Shown here piece after piece: positions 11,987 to 52,630 of a DNA stretch of 64,000 bases (position 1 is its first letter; every line of letters begins with the position of its first letter). A program made the position numbers and the translations under genes. The notes beneath the pieces were generated by a model. That model had not been told where the DNA came from. It searched no databases and saw only the letters and a program-made list of their open reading frames with translations. The DNA is from Eleginops maclovinus (Eukaryota > Chordata > Actinopteri > Perciformes > Eleginopidae). Location of the stretch: contig NC_086366.1 of NCBI RefSeq assembly GCF_036324505.1, forward strand, positions 13,495,427-13,559,426. The letters are read 5' to 3'.

Positions 11987-12513
11987 CACTGCCCGGCCCA
12001 AAAAAAAGTTCACAAGCCTGTGGGGGGCAGTGCTATGATCTGGGGTTGCTGCAGTTGGTCTGGTCTAGGTTCAGCAATGTTATGTGCCCAAAGATTGAGG
12101 TCAGCTGACTACCTGAATATACTGAAGGACCAGGTTATTCCATCAATGGATTCTTCCCTGATGGCACGGGCATGTTCCAAGATGACAATGCCAGGATCCA
12201 TCGGGCTCAAATTGTGAAAGAGTGGTTCAGGGAACATGAGACATCATTTTCACACATGGATTGGCCACCACAGAGTCCAGACCTGAACCCGATTGAGAAT
12301 CTTTGGGATGTGCCGGAGAATACTTTGCGCAGTGGTCCGAATCTCCCGTCATCAATACAAGATTTTTAAAAAATGAATGCAACTCTGGACAGAAATAAAT
12401 GTTGTGACATTGCAGAAGCTTGTGGAAACGATGCCACAGCAAATGCGTACCGTAATCAAAGCTAAAGGCGGTCCAACAAATATTAGTGTGACCTTTTTTT
12501 TGACCGGGCAGGG
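11987..12513 (+). mobile_element. internally deleted Tc1-like element with intact ends
   Basis: A 527 bp element flanked by TA on both sides (11985-11986 and 12514-12515). Its ends are inverted repeats sharing CTGCCCGG followed by a poly-A run on the left and matched on the right by the reverse complement. Inside is the 3' part of a Tc1/mariner DD34E transposase gene. The 5' half, including the DNA-binding domain and first catalytic Asp, is absent. Confidence 0.85.
12020..12369 (+). pseudogene. Tc1 transposase remnant, frameshifted
   Basis: The C-terminal catalytic part of a Tc1-like DDE transposase lies in two frames. Positions 12020 to about 12170 read an AMIWGCCSWSG-like stretch; from about 12172 another frame reads [12 protein letters not shown] (with the second catalytic Asp) and then [12 protein letters not shown] (with the catalytic Glu of DD34E). 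A stop codon follows 12366. The N-terminal domains are missing and the frame is broken, so this cannot encode active transposase. It is wholly contained in the element at 11987-12513. Confidence 0.85.
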
Positions 12514-12515
12514 TA

Positions 12516-15500
12516 TATCTAAATGCTTTAGCACCATCTAGTGGTAAAAGAGCAGCTCTTCCTCAGTAAATTATGCAATTTGGTTATGAGGTCATTCTGA
12601 CAGCATATCCAGGATCAATAAATCATTCAATATATCCACTTCAGCTACATTAAACCACTCAATCTGCTACTCCATCGACCAGAGAACATAAATCCAGACA
12701 ATTGGACACAGAGGGCATTTACTCTTCATCTCATGAGTCCTCTGATATCCTACCCTCACCCTGACTGCCTTTGAGAGAAATGACTCTGCTGAAGAATGGA
12801 AGATAAAGCAAATCAATCAGGTACATGGACTCTCCTGTTCAATTCAGGCTCTGTGAAGTCAGCTGCCTACAGACCTGCGGTGAAATAAGTTATGGCTCAC
12901 AGGAGAGCTAAAAAAATAGAAGTGAGAACTATACATATTTAGGATGTGGTGTACTTTAAAGGCCCTTGGGAAACCAACTGATCACTTAAAGAGGAACCTG
13001 CAGTTGCTTAGAGACACAGATAGAAAACATCAACATCCAGGAGACAGGGACTGACTGAAAAAACAAGCAGTTTACTGGGAATTGCATATTCATTACAATC
13101 AATGAGCAACACTCACCCTTAATGGACAATAGACAAATCTTATTTACAGTATATGTTACTTGAGATGAACAGTAGTATTTTGGGTTGATTATATTACATT
13201 AGTTACTAAGCAACAACTGAGTCGGATTGCATTCATCACGATTAAATCAAGACAGGAAGTGACTCTTATCATATGGCTATTTTGAGTGCTTATAAGGAAC
13301 TGTAAAATACATACAAACATGTGAAAGCCATTTGGCTCAACAGCATTTATAGGACTTAAAAACAGTCAGAGCTGCTGATGGTTGTACAGTTCAGGAAGTG
13401 AACATCCTTTCGTTGCTGCCGCCGCCTTCAGCAGGGTGCAATAAACAAATCAAACCTCAGGCAGCAGCCGCGCCTCGTGACAGGAAATCAAATGAAGAAT
13501 CTCAGTTGTTATTTAGCAAAAAATGATAACATCTACAATTAAAATCTTTATTACAGTATACTGTTCAAGTAAAATAAAATGTACAATTCTAGAGTTGCAG
13601 CATATAAACAAAACATGAAAATTCAAAAGTAAAAAGTGCACTTGCAGAAGGAGACAGACTATCCACCAATGCAAATATTTTATGAAAACTAAATAAATCT
13701 TTGACCATCTGTTTCTTGATATCCTATACTATCTTATGTTTGCACATGTCTTTTTCCCTTAAGTGTGTCGGCTCACTAGGGCTTAAAACGCATATGGTTT
13801 GTCTGGGAGGACATATGCTAGCAGTTGAGGACAAGACGGGAGAAATACGTGTGTTTTGTTCTCCTCTTGGCCAGGTCAGCGGTTCAGACAGAAGCAGTGC
13901 CTTTGACTCAACAGAAGGGCGGGATTTTTTTAAGGGATTGACTCGCAACCTCATCCTCCTCCCGCAGCACCACCAAACCATGCTGTCAGTGCTGCAAAGA
14001 GGAAACCATGCTTCAGGCGAAACTCCCTGTGTCCCTTTGGGGCAGCACAGGGTCTGTTCTAAGGAGTAAACATATGGGACGGCTCGGGGAAACTCAAAGA
14101 GAGTTTGTTTACAAGAACAGATTAGCTTCTCTGCTTGACAAAGAAAAGTGAAAACTACTTGGAGTGTTCCTGATTTGTATCATGGTGCTTGTAACCTTGC
14201 ATTAAACAGCGCCCAGTCTCTACAAGGGAACTGAGTGGGCAGAGTTGAAGTTTCCCCAAACATGGCACTGAGGCGAAACCAACTGTGGTTTCCTGTGACG
14301 TCCCCTGACACAGAATGTGCACCGTGAATCCACCGGAGTTAAAAAGCCCAGCAGTACGAGTCAAAGGCATTGTTAGTTTTGCAAAAAAGGATGACCCTTT
14401 CTTAACCTTACATCGGGATAGGACTAGAGACGCTGGGAATTTATCACAGGATAAATCTGCTGCTGCCAGTCTGCAGACTTTGGAAACTTTGGAGTTAAAT
14501 AAAGAGCAAAACCTCTTTTTTGTGCTTTAAACCTGACCCACAGGCCTGTCTGTGTGGAGTGACGGGATGCTTCCCCTTGACAGTTTACAGACGTAGTGAG
14601 TGGGAAAAATAAAACTCCAAATCCACAATATCAAGTATATTACTAAGGCCAACACTCTGTCACAATAGTGCATTTTGATGCGAATCAAAATGTCAAATGA
14701 CTCAACGTAGCACACATCCCAGAGTGGGTAAGTACATAGGGCTCTAAATCTGGGTATGTATGATTTTACATTTTTTTTATTACCATGTTTGAGCTCAGCT
14801 GTTTGAGCTGCAGACACATCCACACAAGATTAATCTGATGCATCTGTTTTTCAATATCTACATGATTTTTTTATTAAAATCTGTGCAGTTAAACTTAATT
14901 TTTTTAATAAGAGGATGTGTTTGGACTGTTATTCACTTAGTCACCATCAATCACAGGCTGAAAAGTACAGTTAAATAAAATTATAAAAAGCTAAATCAAC
15001 AGGTGACTTTACCAATATTAAAACTCTTATCATGAATCATTTCCAGATATGTTGAACAATGACTAGGCGCAAAATAGATCCCCAATAATAATTTAGAAAC
15101 AATGATGTGCAAATGTATGAAGCATGTCGGTGTTACTAAATCCAGAATGAAAAACACACAGATAAAACAGCGGGGCAGCTCGGACACGCAACCCTCGACT
15201 CGTCCTTTTCTGGTAAGTCACAGGGAAACCTGTTTTTTCTTCTTTGTGATCCCAGCGTCTTCACACTGAGGGGTTTCCCTGCCCAGACACAGGGTCACAG
15301 CTGGCCCCCCTCAGGTTAGAAGTAGAGAGTCTTACCAGAGGTCAGGGGTCAGGGGTTGCCAGGTGATGCAAGGTGTGTGAAATGCAGAGAGAAGGGTCAC
15401 ACACCAAAAACACCTGGAGAAGAAAGCACACGAAGGTGAGGCAGGTTAGAAGAGAAACAGAGGTGAAGTGTATAATTTAACGTGAGCTGACGACATGCCA

Positions 15501-15565
15501 CTGACCTGTAGGGGCGTCCTGTCTGTGTGGGCCTGTGGGCTGAGGTGAGGGCGGGGCCCCGAGCC
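12516..15565 (-). other. rab4b 3' flank, probable 3' UTR in the right part
   Basis: Non-coding DNA between the Tc1 relic and the rab4b stop codon. On the minus strand AATAAA signals occur at 14870-14875, 14776-14781 and 13547-13552, so the 3' UTR of rab4b could end at any of these, giving about 0.7 to 2 kb. The segment 13780-14080 is less AT-rich and has a 122-codon plus-strand frame without homology. No independent gene is supported. Confidence 0.4.
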
Positions 15566-23468
<7,903 letters not shown>

Positions 23469-23700
23469 GTTGACCCTCGGTGTATGAAGGACTCAATCTG
23501 GTCTTTTTTACTGTTCTCTCGGTGTTGTGACAGCTGTTTGCTCGCTGGGTTCACACCTCTTCAGGGTGTTTATCTACGATGCTAGAGGTTTCCTTCCTAG
23601 CTTCTTTTTCTTCGTCCACAACCAAACACAGCAGCTGCGTGCTACGTCATTCGTAGTGTAGTGTTGCCTTCGCTTGTAGTTGGCCATGTAGAAATTCTGA
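23469..23700 (-). promoter_or_regulatory. rab4b: rab4b 5' UTR and promoter region
   Basis: CG-enriched sequence immediately upstream of the rab4b ATG on the minus strand. An ATF/CRE-like TACGTCAT occurs at 23643-23650 and no clear TATA box is present. The transcription start cannot be placed exactly. Confidence 0.45.
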
Positions 23701-24636
23701 TCAGGAAAAAAATACCAACCCGATACAAAGGGGTCAAGTTGGTTTAGGAACAACAAAAATCGAATGACTTGTGGTCTGTGAATGCCTCACATTTAAGGTA
23801 CATGTCTGAAATCCTGTTAATGCCCTTGTAGATCAAATTGGAAATGTAAAGAAATCGGCTTATTTATGTATAATTCGTTTCATTCACTGTGTTCAAGTTT
23901 GTTTACGTCACTATGAAATAAATGTTTAAGATAGCACGAGCCACTGTTTCAATAACACTTAGTTACACAACTGGTAGCCAGCATCAGTATTGCCATTCTA
24001 ACCACCATTAGTTAAATACAGTGTTTCTCAATGTCTACGAAAGCACTAATTGTCTTTATTCTATATTATTTTATATATGCATTCTATGAAAATTCAGAAT
24101 GATTTGATCCGTAAATTTATATTGTAGTTTAAAATTAAGCAACATTGATACAGTCTTTGGAAGTACCACTACAAGGCACAAGGTGGCAGGCAAACATAAC
24201 GGGATTTAGACCGGACCTTTCTAGAGCTAGCTGTCCGAAGGTTTGTCTGAACATGTTAGATACTGAGACTTTAACATCACATGAAATGAACTTTTCTGAA
24301 AATATGCTTTCATCTTATTATGAATGAGTTATTATGATAGCATTTAATTTTACTTTCTTTTTAGTGGTACTTTTTTATTAAGTTACACTGTTTTACAGAT
24401 CTTTTATGAAAACAGATACATGTTACCCCTTCTAATTGCATTATAATCCCTATATATTATAACCCCCCCCCCCCCCAAAAAAAAGAAGAAAATACAAACA
24501 ACCAAACATGTAGTGTGTCAGAACTATGGTAAGGGAGTTATGCATAAATGTGGTAAGCAGATGACAACTTTCCCCTTGAAATAATTCATCAAAGCAATGT
24601 CTTTTGAGGTTTAAGATGATTGAAGAATGTCTGAAA
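23701..24636. other. intergenic, nothing recognised
   Basis: AT-rich, with a C15-type run followed by poly-A at about 24462-24484. No exon, RNA gene or named repeat was seen. Confidence 0.55.
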
Positions 24637-29000
<4,364 letters not shown>

Positions 29001-29031
<31 letters not shown>

Positions 29032-29036
29032 CTATC
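29001..29036. repeat. (TA)n microsatellite
   Basis: A TACA start passes into about eleven TA units and ends in TCTATC. It is self-complementary and so prone to cruciform formation and slippage. Confidence 0.9.
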
Positions 29037-37239
<8,203 letters not shown>

Positions 37240-37660
37240 CGTAGGGATAAAGTTATTTGTCCACATACACAGATATTTTAGACTACACTGTTCTCTCCAT
37301 GAAGTTGGTAGGAGTCCCTTTCCTGTTTCAACATGACAAGGGTTCACAGCACAAAGCCAGGTTCAAAATTAAATTAAATTACCGTCTGTTGAGGCAGATC
37401 ATGGCTAGCCTTGCCCTGCACAGAGCCATGACATCAGCTTCATACAACACCTTTGGGATGGACTATGAGTCAGGCCCTATCACCCAACATCAGTGTCCAA
37501 CTGCACTAATGCTTTAGTGGCTGAATGGGAACAGGATCCTTGCAGCTATACTTCTCAATCTGTTTGAAATCCTTATCTGAAAAATAGAAAAGCAGCATAC
37601 TGCATAAAGGACTACAATTTCGGAGTGAGATGTTCAACATCACATACGATTATACTGTTT
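37240..37660 (+). mobile_element. decayed Tc1/mariner-type transposon relic
   Basis: The sequence follows the 3' half of a common fish Tc1-like element: CCCTTTCCTGTTTCAACATG (37317-37336), ACACCTTTGGGATGGACTAT, CCCAACATCAGTGTCCAACT, TTAGTGGCTGAATGGGAACA and, near the end, GGAGTGAGATGTTCAACA. In translation FLFQHDKGSQHKAR and NTFGMDYE echo the 'FLFQHDNAPVHKAR ... HLWDELE' blocks. The catalytic region is mutated, a segment between the blocks is missing, and there is no intact end repeat. Confidence 0.7.
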
Positions 37661-37727
37661 GGGCCTTGGCTACTTTCACTTGATCAAAGGATCTGAGTGC
37701 ATTTCGCACCACTCAGTGGAGCTAATA

Positions 37728-37728
<1 letters not shown>

Positions 37729-37804
<76 letters not shown>
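37729..37804. repeat. (GT)n microsatellite, about 75 bp
   Basis: TG dinucleotide repeat with one early interruption (GTATGTG). Confidence 0.97.
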
Positions 37805-39880
<2,076 letters not shown>

Positions 39881-39953
<73 letters not shown>

Positions 39954-39960
39954 TGTGTGT
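39881..39960. repeat. (AG)n microsatellite with short GT tail
   Basis: About 70 bases of perfect AG repeat followed by five GT units. This is the only long AG array in the window. Purine-only tracts of this type can form triplex DNA. Confidence 0.97.
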
Positions 39961-42900
39961 TTGTATTTGACTTCCAGTAAGTGGCCTTAAAGCTTTTCGC
40001 AGCAGCGGCCATAGTAAGCAGGTGTAGAACTAATCCTCACAAACCTCTTTCAACCGGCCTTATTACTATTCTCCCTCTTACTGAAAGACTCTGACGTCAG
40101 TGCCGCAGAGATACTGACGAGGGAGAAGTTTGTATAGCACAGCAATTCATTCTGGGGGCAGTTTTTACACCCTCTATCTGCTTCACTCACAGAAGATTTA
40201 TGACAGTGTTTCTCCCCCACTCCCCTTTTTCTTTTCAACTCTATCCCCCCGACTTTCCAAACTTTAAAAAAATCTCTATCTCACCTCCCACCTCTTTATT
40301 TGTTCTCTCTGCCCCTTCTCGTCTGCTCCCCCCCCCTTGAATCTCTTCTATCTCCTTTTTTAAACGCCCCTTTTCTCCCCCGAGCCCAGGTCGTCTTGAC
40401 TGGAGTTGCACCATTGTGCCCATTATTTACAGTTTCTACACCCCCTTATGTCATACCCTCTGTCTGCAGCCCCGGGGCTCAAATCAATCAACAGGCAATG
40501 AAACAGCACTCATCCGACCCTGCCCACTTTCCACAAGCCCTCATGCACAAACAAAATGTCACCATGCTGTTTTTCTGACCTCTTTGTTCTATATTTTCTC
40601 TAGTAGTAAGTTGTAAGTTGCTGTGGTTGCATGTCTAATTCCAGGTGCAGTGATGAGACAGCATTTGCATTAGCCAGCATGTCTCAAATAGGCCATGGGC
40701 TTTATATAACACAGCAGCCTCATCCAGCAGCTTGTCGGGGTCTGTTTATCTTTCTATATTTACATTACTGGGTGTTTCTAGTGTCTGATTCACTGGCCAG
40801 TCAGTGGTGTCTAAAGCAGCTGCAAATGCACTGTCGTTAGACATATTTCTAAGTCTTTCTAACTTATTCCTAACTCTTTTTGAACCATTTTCTCTTTAAA
40901 TGACTAATTTTCAAACAATCTACAAATGCTTAAAATGCTTACAAATGTTTGTGGGTTGTGTTCATATGTCAGTCTATTGTTCACTGAATGGAAGGATGAA
41001 TAGGACATAATAGTGGGGTTTGGGTGGGTTATATAAAGGGGGGTTGGATGGAAAGAACAGAGTTGTGCATCAGGGCGGACATACAGTACAGTACACAGTC
41101 TTTCCATGCTGTGACATGTTGAGATGAGAGAATGCCTCCTTTTGTTTATCTGCGTCTAGGCTACACAACTCATCAATAAGGTCTTTGACAGAGACACAGA
41201 TACACTGTGTGTCATTCGTCAACCTGCAGCTCACTCCCACCAGCTGACCCCAAATGCCCTGAACACTCTTGTTGCATCCCACCTCCATTCAACAAAACAA
41301 CACCATCCATTCAAAAACATGAACATACTGAGTATAATGTTGTTATAAATAGCATCCCACCCATGTTTCTTGAACACCACGAAGGAGTGTCCTGTTTTTC
41401 TTTGGTTTCTGATCCAACCGCTAATATAAGTCAGCTTGTGTCTCTGAAGATAAGAGCTTATGAGCCAGTTTGGTACAATAACACATTGTTATTCACACGG
41501 ATCCAGGTGGAACAGCAGACAGACACCCTGATGACAACACTGTTTAAACAGATGTCAGATGCTAGTTGGACTTTTCCATGGCTAACACAGCGCCAGCTAA
41601 ACCTTAACTCAATCAGTGGCAACATTAAGCTAATGACAACAATCAGGTCACATTGGCATTTGATATACTAACTTGTAAAAAGTGCTGTTATGCATTACTT
41701 TGACTTAGGTTATATCAATTATCAGCCCTGGTTAGCATGTTTTAGAGTAGTTTGATGTGTATTGAAGCCTTCTTTCCCCCTGGATTTTTACTGTCTCACA
41801 CACACATACTGATTTCCACAGTATGTGTGTGTGAGTGTGTAACTAGATGAGCTTTTTTCAGCATGAAGATTTGCCTGCCAGTATAGAGTGATTCTATCTA
41901 TAGACTCTATGAGACATCTGCAGCAGCTGGCCAACACCGGGCAGTCACCGGGCAAACCTTAAATTTAGGCTACAGACGGGTACACAGAGTGGCAGAAAGT
42001 CCAAATGAGAGAGAAGGCATAAACAGAATAAGTGTTTTCGACCCAGTGAATGACAGGGAAGATATGAGATATGTGGGGAGGGAAGGATAACCTATTGTTA
42101 GGGCAAACATGGAAATGAGAATGAGTACATAATGAGGTTGATAAACAGCTGAAAACTGCATAATTTGTTATATTTAAGCAAACAGAAAGGCTACCCACAA
42201 TGACAGGGGGTGTGTTACCCTTTTTGTTACAGTGCAATCAATAATGGAGTTATTTAAATTAGAGAGTTGAATGGACATAAAATACACCAAAAAATGTTCA
42301 ACTGCATCTCAAGAGAAGGGAAATGCCATTTGAAATGACTGTTTTTAGTTATAATGCTTAGGATTTCAACTTTTCTTAAAGGAAACAGTAACCATGTCTA
42401 AAGTAGTCTTAGTTTAATTATCCACGATGTCAATCTAAATGTGCAATATGTGCAAAGCACTCATTGACAACATATTTCATTTGTTTTCCTTGAATGACTC
42501 CTTAAAATACAATATCACCTTGTTCCAACACAGGCATGATAAATGCTATAATGGTTATGATAAAGCACTAAAAAACATTGTAAAATAAAGCTTGTGGCTT
42601 CAATTATTAAAAAAGTAAACAGTGATATAATGCATGAGATATTACATTTTAACACGAAAGTCAGTGAAAGCCAGTAAAAGAATCATAGATAAAAAGAAGA
42701 AGAAAGAACACAGAAGATTTAAAATGATGAATTGTGATTTTGATCTAGAAGAATCGGTGAATGCATGATTACATAGCAGTTGTTCATGCTGGTTCGAAAA
42801 CACAGAGTTGTGTATGGTCTATGGGGCATTTCCCTGCTCTTCAGTCAAGTGACTGTGCACAAAGTGTACCATGTACACACTACTCCTCTTTGAGTTATAG

Positions 42901-43186
42901 TGTAAATCAAGGGAGGAGGGATGTGAATTTTGACCTTTTTAGTCCCTACATTAAAGGAAAATGTCAAAATGTAAGGCCCAGGCATGGTGTGTGTCAACAG
43001 TCATCAGCCTCAGTCGATCTTGGAAAATAAGTAACAGACACAAACGGTTGTTGCCCACTGTAAATCAAGGGCTCAGCCCCCATATTCTGTAGCTGACTGG
43101 CCGTGGAAACAGGTTCTGTGTCAGTGTACCAGATTTACGTCAGCCGAATCACTACTAACTCGCACACATGCCCCAGCCTTACTTGG

Positions 43187-43187
<1 letters not shown>
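39961..43187. other. intergenic, pyrimidine-rich on the left
   Basis: The part 40200-40400 is strongly CT-rich on the plus strand. A perfect CRE palindrome CTGACGTCAG lies at 40091-40100. A 154-codon plus-strand frame at 41207-41671 has no recognisable domain or splice context. A 17-bp-stem hairpin lies at 41795-41835. Confidence 0.45.
41795..41835. repeat. perfect 17-bp inverted repeat
   Basis: CTCACACACACATACTG (41795-41811) and CAGTATGTGTGTGTGAG (41819-41835) are exact reverse complements with a 7-base loop. The arms are CA/TG-rich, so origin from simple repeats is likely. The stem is too short for a canonical pre-miRNA. Confidence 0.85.

Positions 43188-43271
<84 letters not shown>
43188..43271. 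repeat. (AC)n microsatellite, about 84 bp
   Basis: Uninterrupted CA dinucleotide repeat. Confidence 0.98.
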
Positions 43272-47729
<4,458 letters not shown>

Positions 47730-48205
47730 AGCCAAATGCTTTAATTTGCTTGTTAACATGCTAATGTTGTGCTATAATGGTGTTCCTGTTCTCTCATCTT
47801 ACCATAGCAGCATGTCAATATTTGCTAATAAGCACTAAACATAAAGAATATCTAGATGGGAACGGCATTAGTTTGCTGGTATTGATAGGGATGATGACTC
47901 TTTATCAAAACTCAGAATATCCCCAAAAGTTACTCTTGAGGAATACCTGCATCTTGGTACCAAATTGCATGGTGATCCATTCAATAGTTGCTGATATAAA
48001 ACCACATACTGTATATCAACCTTATAGTAAGGTTAGAGAAAAGGTGGGGATCAACAAATGGATTCAGCTTCATCCTTTGGGGACCATGAATGTCTGTACA
48101 AACTGTCATGACAATCGCTCCTGTAGTTTCTGAATTTGAGTCTAGACCAACACCGACATTCCCTACCCGTGTATAGAAACCTTGACACCAGCAAGGCTAA
48201 AAATA
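47730..48205 (+). repeat. common percomorph dispersed repeat
   Basis: Several blocks match a repeat I know from perch-like fish genomes, in the right order: GTTAACATGCTAATGTT, GATGGGAACGGCATTAGTTT, AAATTGCATGGTGATCCATT, TTGGGGACCATGAATGTCTG, ACCAACACCGACATTCCCT and a final GCAAGGCTAAAAA. The copy is diverged and non-coding. Class and ends are not certain. Confidence 0.6.
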
Positions 48206-48826
48206 CTTGGTTAACAATGCTTATTGTTCTCCCATGGTTTCCCATATTAATACACATGTTTTTTTAAGCTATCTATTGAGCGGTCCTCCTCCCTCTGCAG
48301 ACTTTGTGGCTCCATTATAATTCACACTAACTTCTATTTTTCTCCAGATAGACTGATCCTACAGCTGCTAGGATACTTTATCAAACAACACATATGCTGA
48401 ACCAACCGATACTGTAATTCTTTCATTCTCAACATTTCTATTTTGAATTGAAGACCACAGGCTCTGTTTATCTTGCATGCATCGAACAATATGATTGTTT
48501 ACTTTCCCAACAAGGAACTCCTTGGTCCATCAGTCCTGTTGAGCTGGTCAGGCCGCTAATGAGTCACATGGGTGGGTAAATAATCAGCTCCTCCCTCTGA
48601 CATTATCACTTTACCGCTAAACCTGTGAATTGATTTCACAGGCACTTACTTTATGAATAAAATTGCACTTTTGTCGATATGTTGATTCTGCACTGATATT
48701 TGGAAACACTAACTTAGGGTGTGTGATCAATATTAAAACTAATGAGTTACCCATCTGTTATCTGTGGTGTGTTTGTCCTGTTAAATCAGTCAAACTGAAG
48801 GCTGTTGGGTTTGCAGTCCAAACAGA

Positions 48827-51309
<2,483 letters not shown>

Positions 51310-51460
51310 ATCATATGGAATATGTGGCCCTATTTATTGTAATGTATTTGTATCTTGTATTTTGATGATGTGTGCTGCTGCCTTCTTGGCCAGGTCACCC
51401 TTGAAAATGAGATCACGATCTCAATGGGTCTTTTACCTGGTTAAATAAAGGTTAAATACA
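51310..51460 (+). repeat. LINE-type 3' tail
   Basis: TTGGCCAGGTCACCCTTGAA (51387-51406), ATCTCAATGGGTCTTTTACC and TGGTTAAATAAAGGTTAAAT form the typical 3' end of a widespread teleost retrotransposon, whose copies end in 'cctggttaaataaaggt'. The coding part is absent, as expected of a 5'-truncated copy. Confidence 0.6.
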
Positions 51461-51599
51461 AATAAATAAATGGAGTAATTATATCACTGAATAATTTAAC
51501 ATATTTTCACAATGTCAGTTGCATTTTAACATGTTCTTTAAATATTTCACAAGTGGTTTATTCATTAATATATCTCAAAAGCGTATTACCTTAATACTT

Positions 51600-51866
51600 A
51601 TTTCAAAGCCCTTGATTGCACTCCTTTGTTTCTTCCGAATCATTATGACATCACTATGTAACACTTGCGCTTCTATTGGCTAGTGTTCCACCACATTGTA
51701 CTTGATAGGTTCTGGTTTCAGACAGAGGGTGAAAAGAGTTGCTGCAGGATGGGCAGTATGAGAAAAATAAAGCATGTGTTGAACATTAAAGCATGTAGAC
51801 ATAGCACAGTAGAGGCACCAAATACGATAATAAAACCTGGAAATTAGCATCATAGGACCCCTTTAA
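51600..51866 (+). repeat. percomorph dispersed repeat, 3' part
   Basis: TTATGACATCACTATG, CAGACAGAGGGTGAAAAGAG, GGCAGTATGAGAAAAATAAA, TTGAACATTAAAGCATGTAG and the end CATAGGACCCCTTTAA match, in order, a family I recall as abundant in percomorph genomes. A 60-codon frame inside has no independent meaning. Confidence 0.65.
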
Positions 51867-52514
51867 GGGTGTGAAACGGGTGGCCCAGTCAACTGTACTT
51901 GGCCTGCTTGAGCTGTGAAAACTCAGATGATCGTTGAACTTTCTGCCCTACAAACCCAGCTCCTTACATAACTTCTGAGAATCATTTAGGTAACAAGTGA
52001 ACTCTGACTCCAGATGAAAGAGCAGCTCTGTAATAGGTTTTGATGTCTTAAAGTTGATGAAGGATTGCTTCGGAACCCCTCAGATAATTACTAGCATAAT
52101 GACTGGAGCTCAGCCCATGGGGCGGGATTACTGAGGGACATTAACAATGTCGATCAGGCCTGTTGGGTGGGACTGTGGTCCACTTTGTACATTGTCTTTA
52201 GGATTAACTGTTGCCCAAGCTCTTGTAATGCGATGCAATATGTCTGGGGCCCTGATTAAAAAATACCCACATGTAGACTTAACCAACGATTGAGAACAGT
52301 TCATTATTCTGGACATAAATCTGCTTTCAAAGTATTTTTAAGACCTCCGTCTTACTTCAGTGACCTGTTCTCATGTTCTCATATGTTCACAGGAGCACAA
52401 GTGTGAGTTTTTGGTCTTTATGTGATTATGCCACACAGGTTTACTTCGTATTTGTGGTTTTAAAGGAATCATGTGCTGTACATAGACTGAATACATGAAA
52501 TGAACAAAGTCAGA

Positions 52515-52630
52515 TGGACATTTGGCTCAGTGTTATGCTAAGCTAAACCTGCTAGTTAGACAGATAAAAGTGATATAATTCTGGTATTGATCTAAAGGCA
52601 GTTCCCAAAAATATGAAGGAGTTTAGTTGG
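52515..52630 (+). repeat. fragment of a common teleost dispersed repeat
   Basis: TTATGCTAAGCTAAACCTGC followed by a region around TGGTATTGATCT and CAGTTCCCAAAAATATGAA resembles the widespread 'atgctaagctaa...tggtatcgatctt...tttcccaaaatgt' fish repeat. The match is partial. Confidence 0.45.

Noticed and set aside
13701..14069. 122-codon plus-strand frame in the ap2s1-rab4b gap
   Set aside because: It lies opposite the probable rab4b 3' UTR and has no recognisable motif.
41207..41671. 154-codon plus-strand frame, the longest non-repeat frame between the genes
   Set aside because: No recognisable domain, no promoter or splice context, and ordinary composition. A frame this long is expected by chance in a 32 kb interval.
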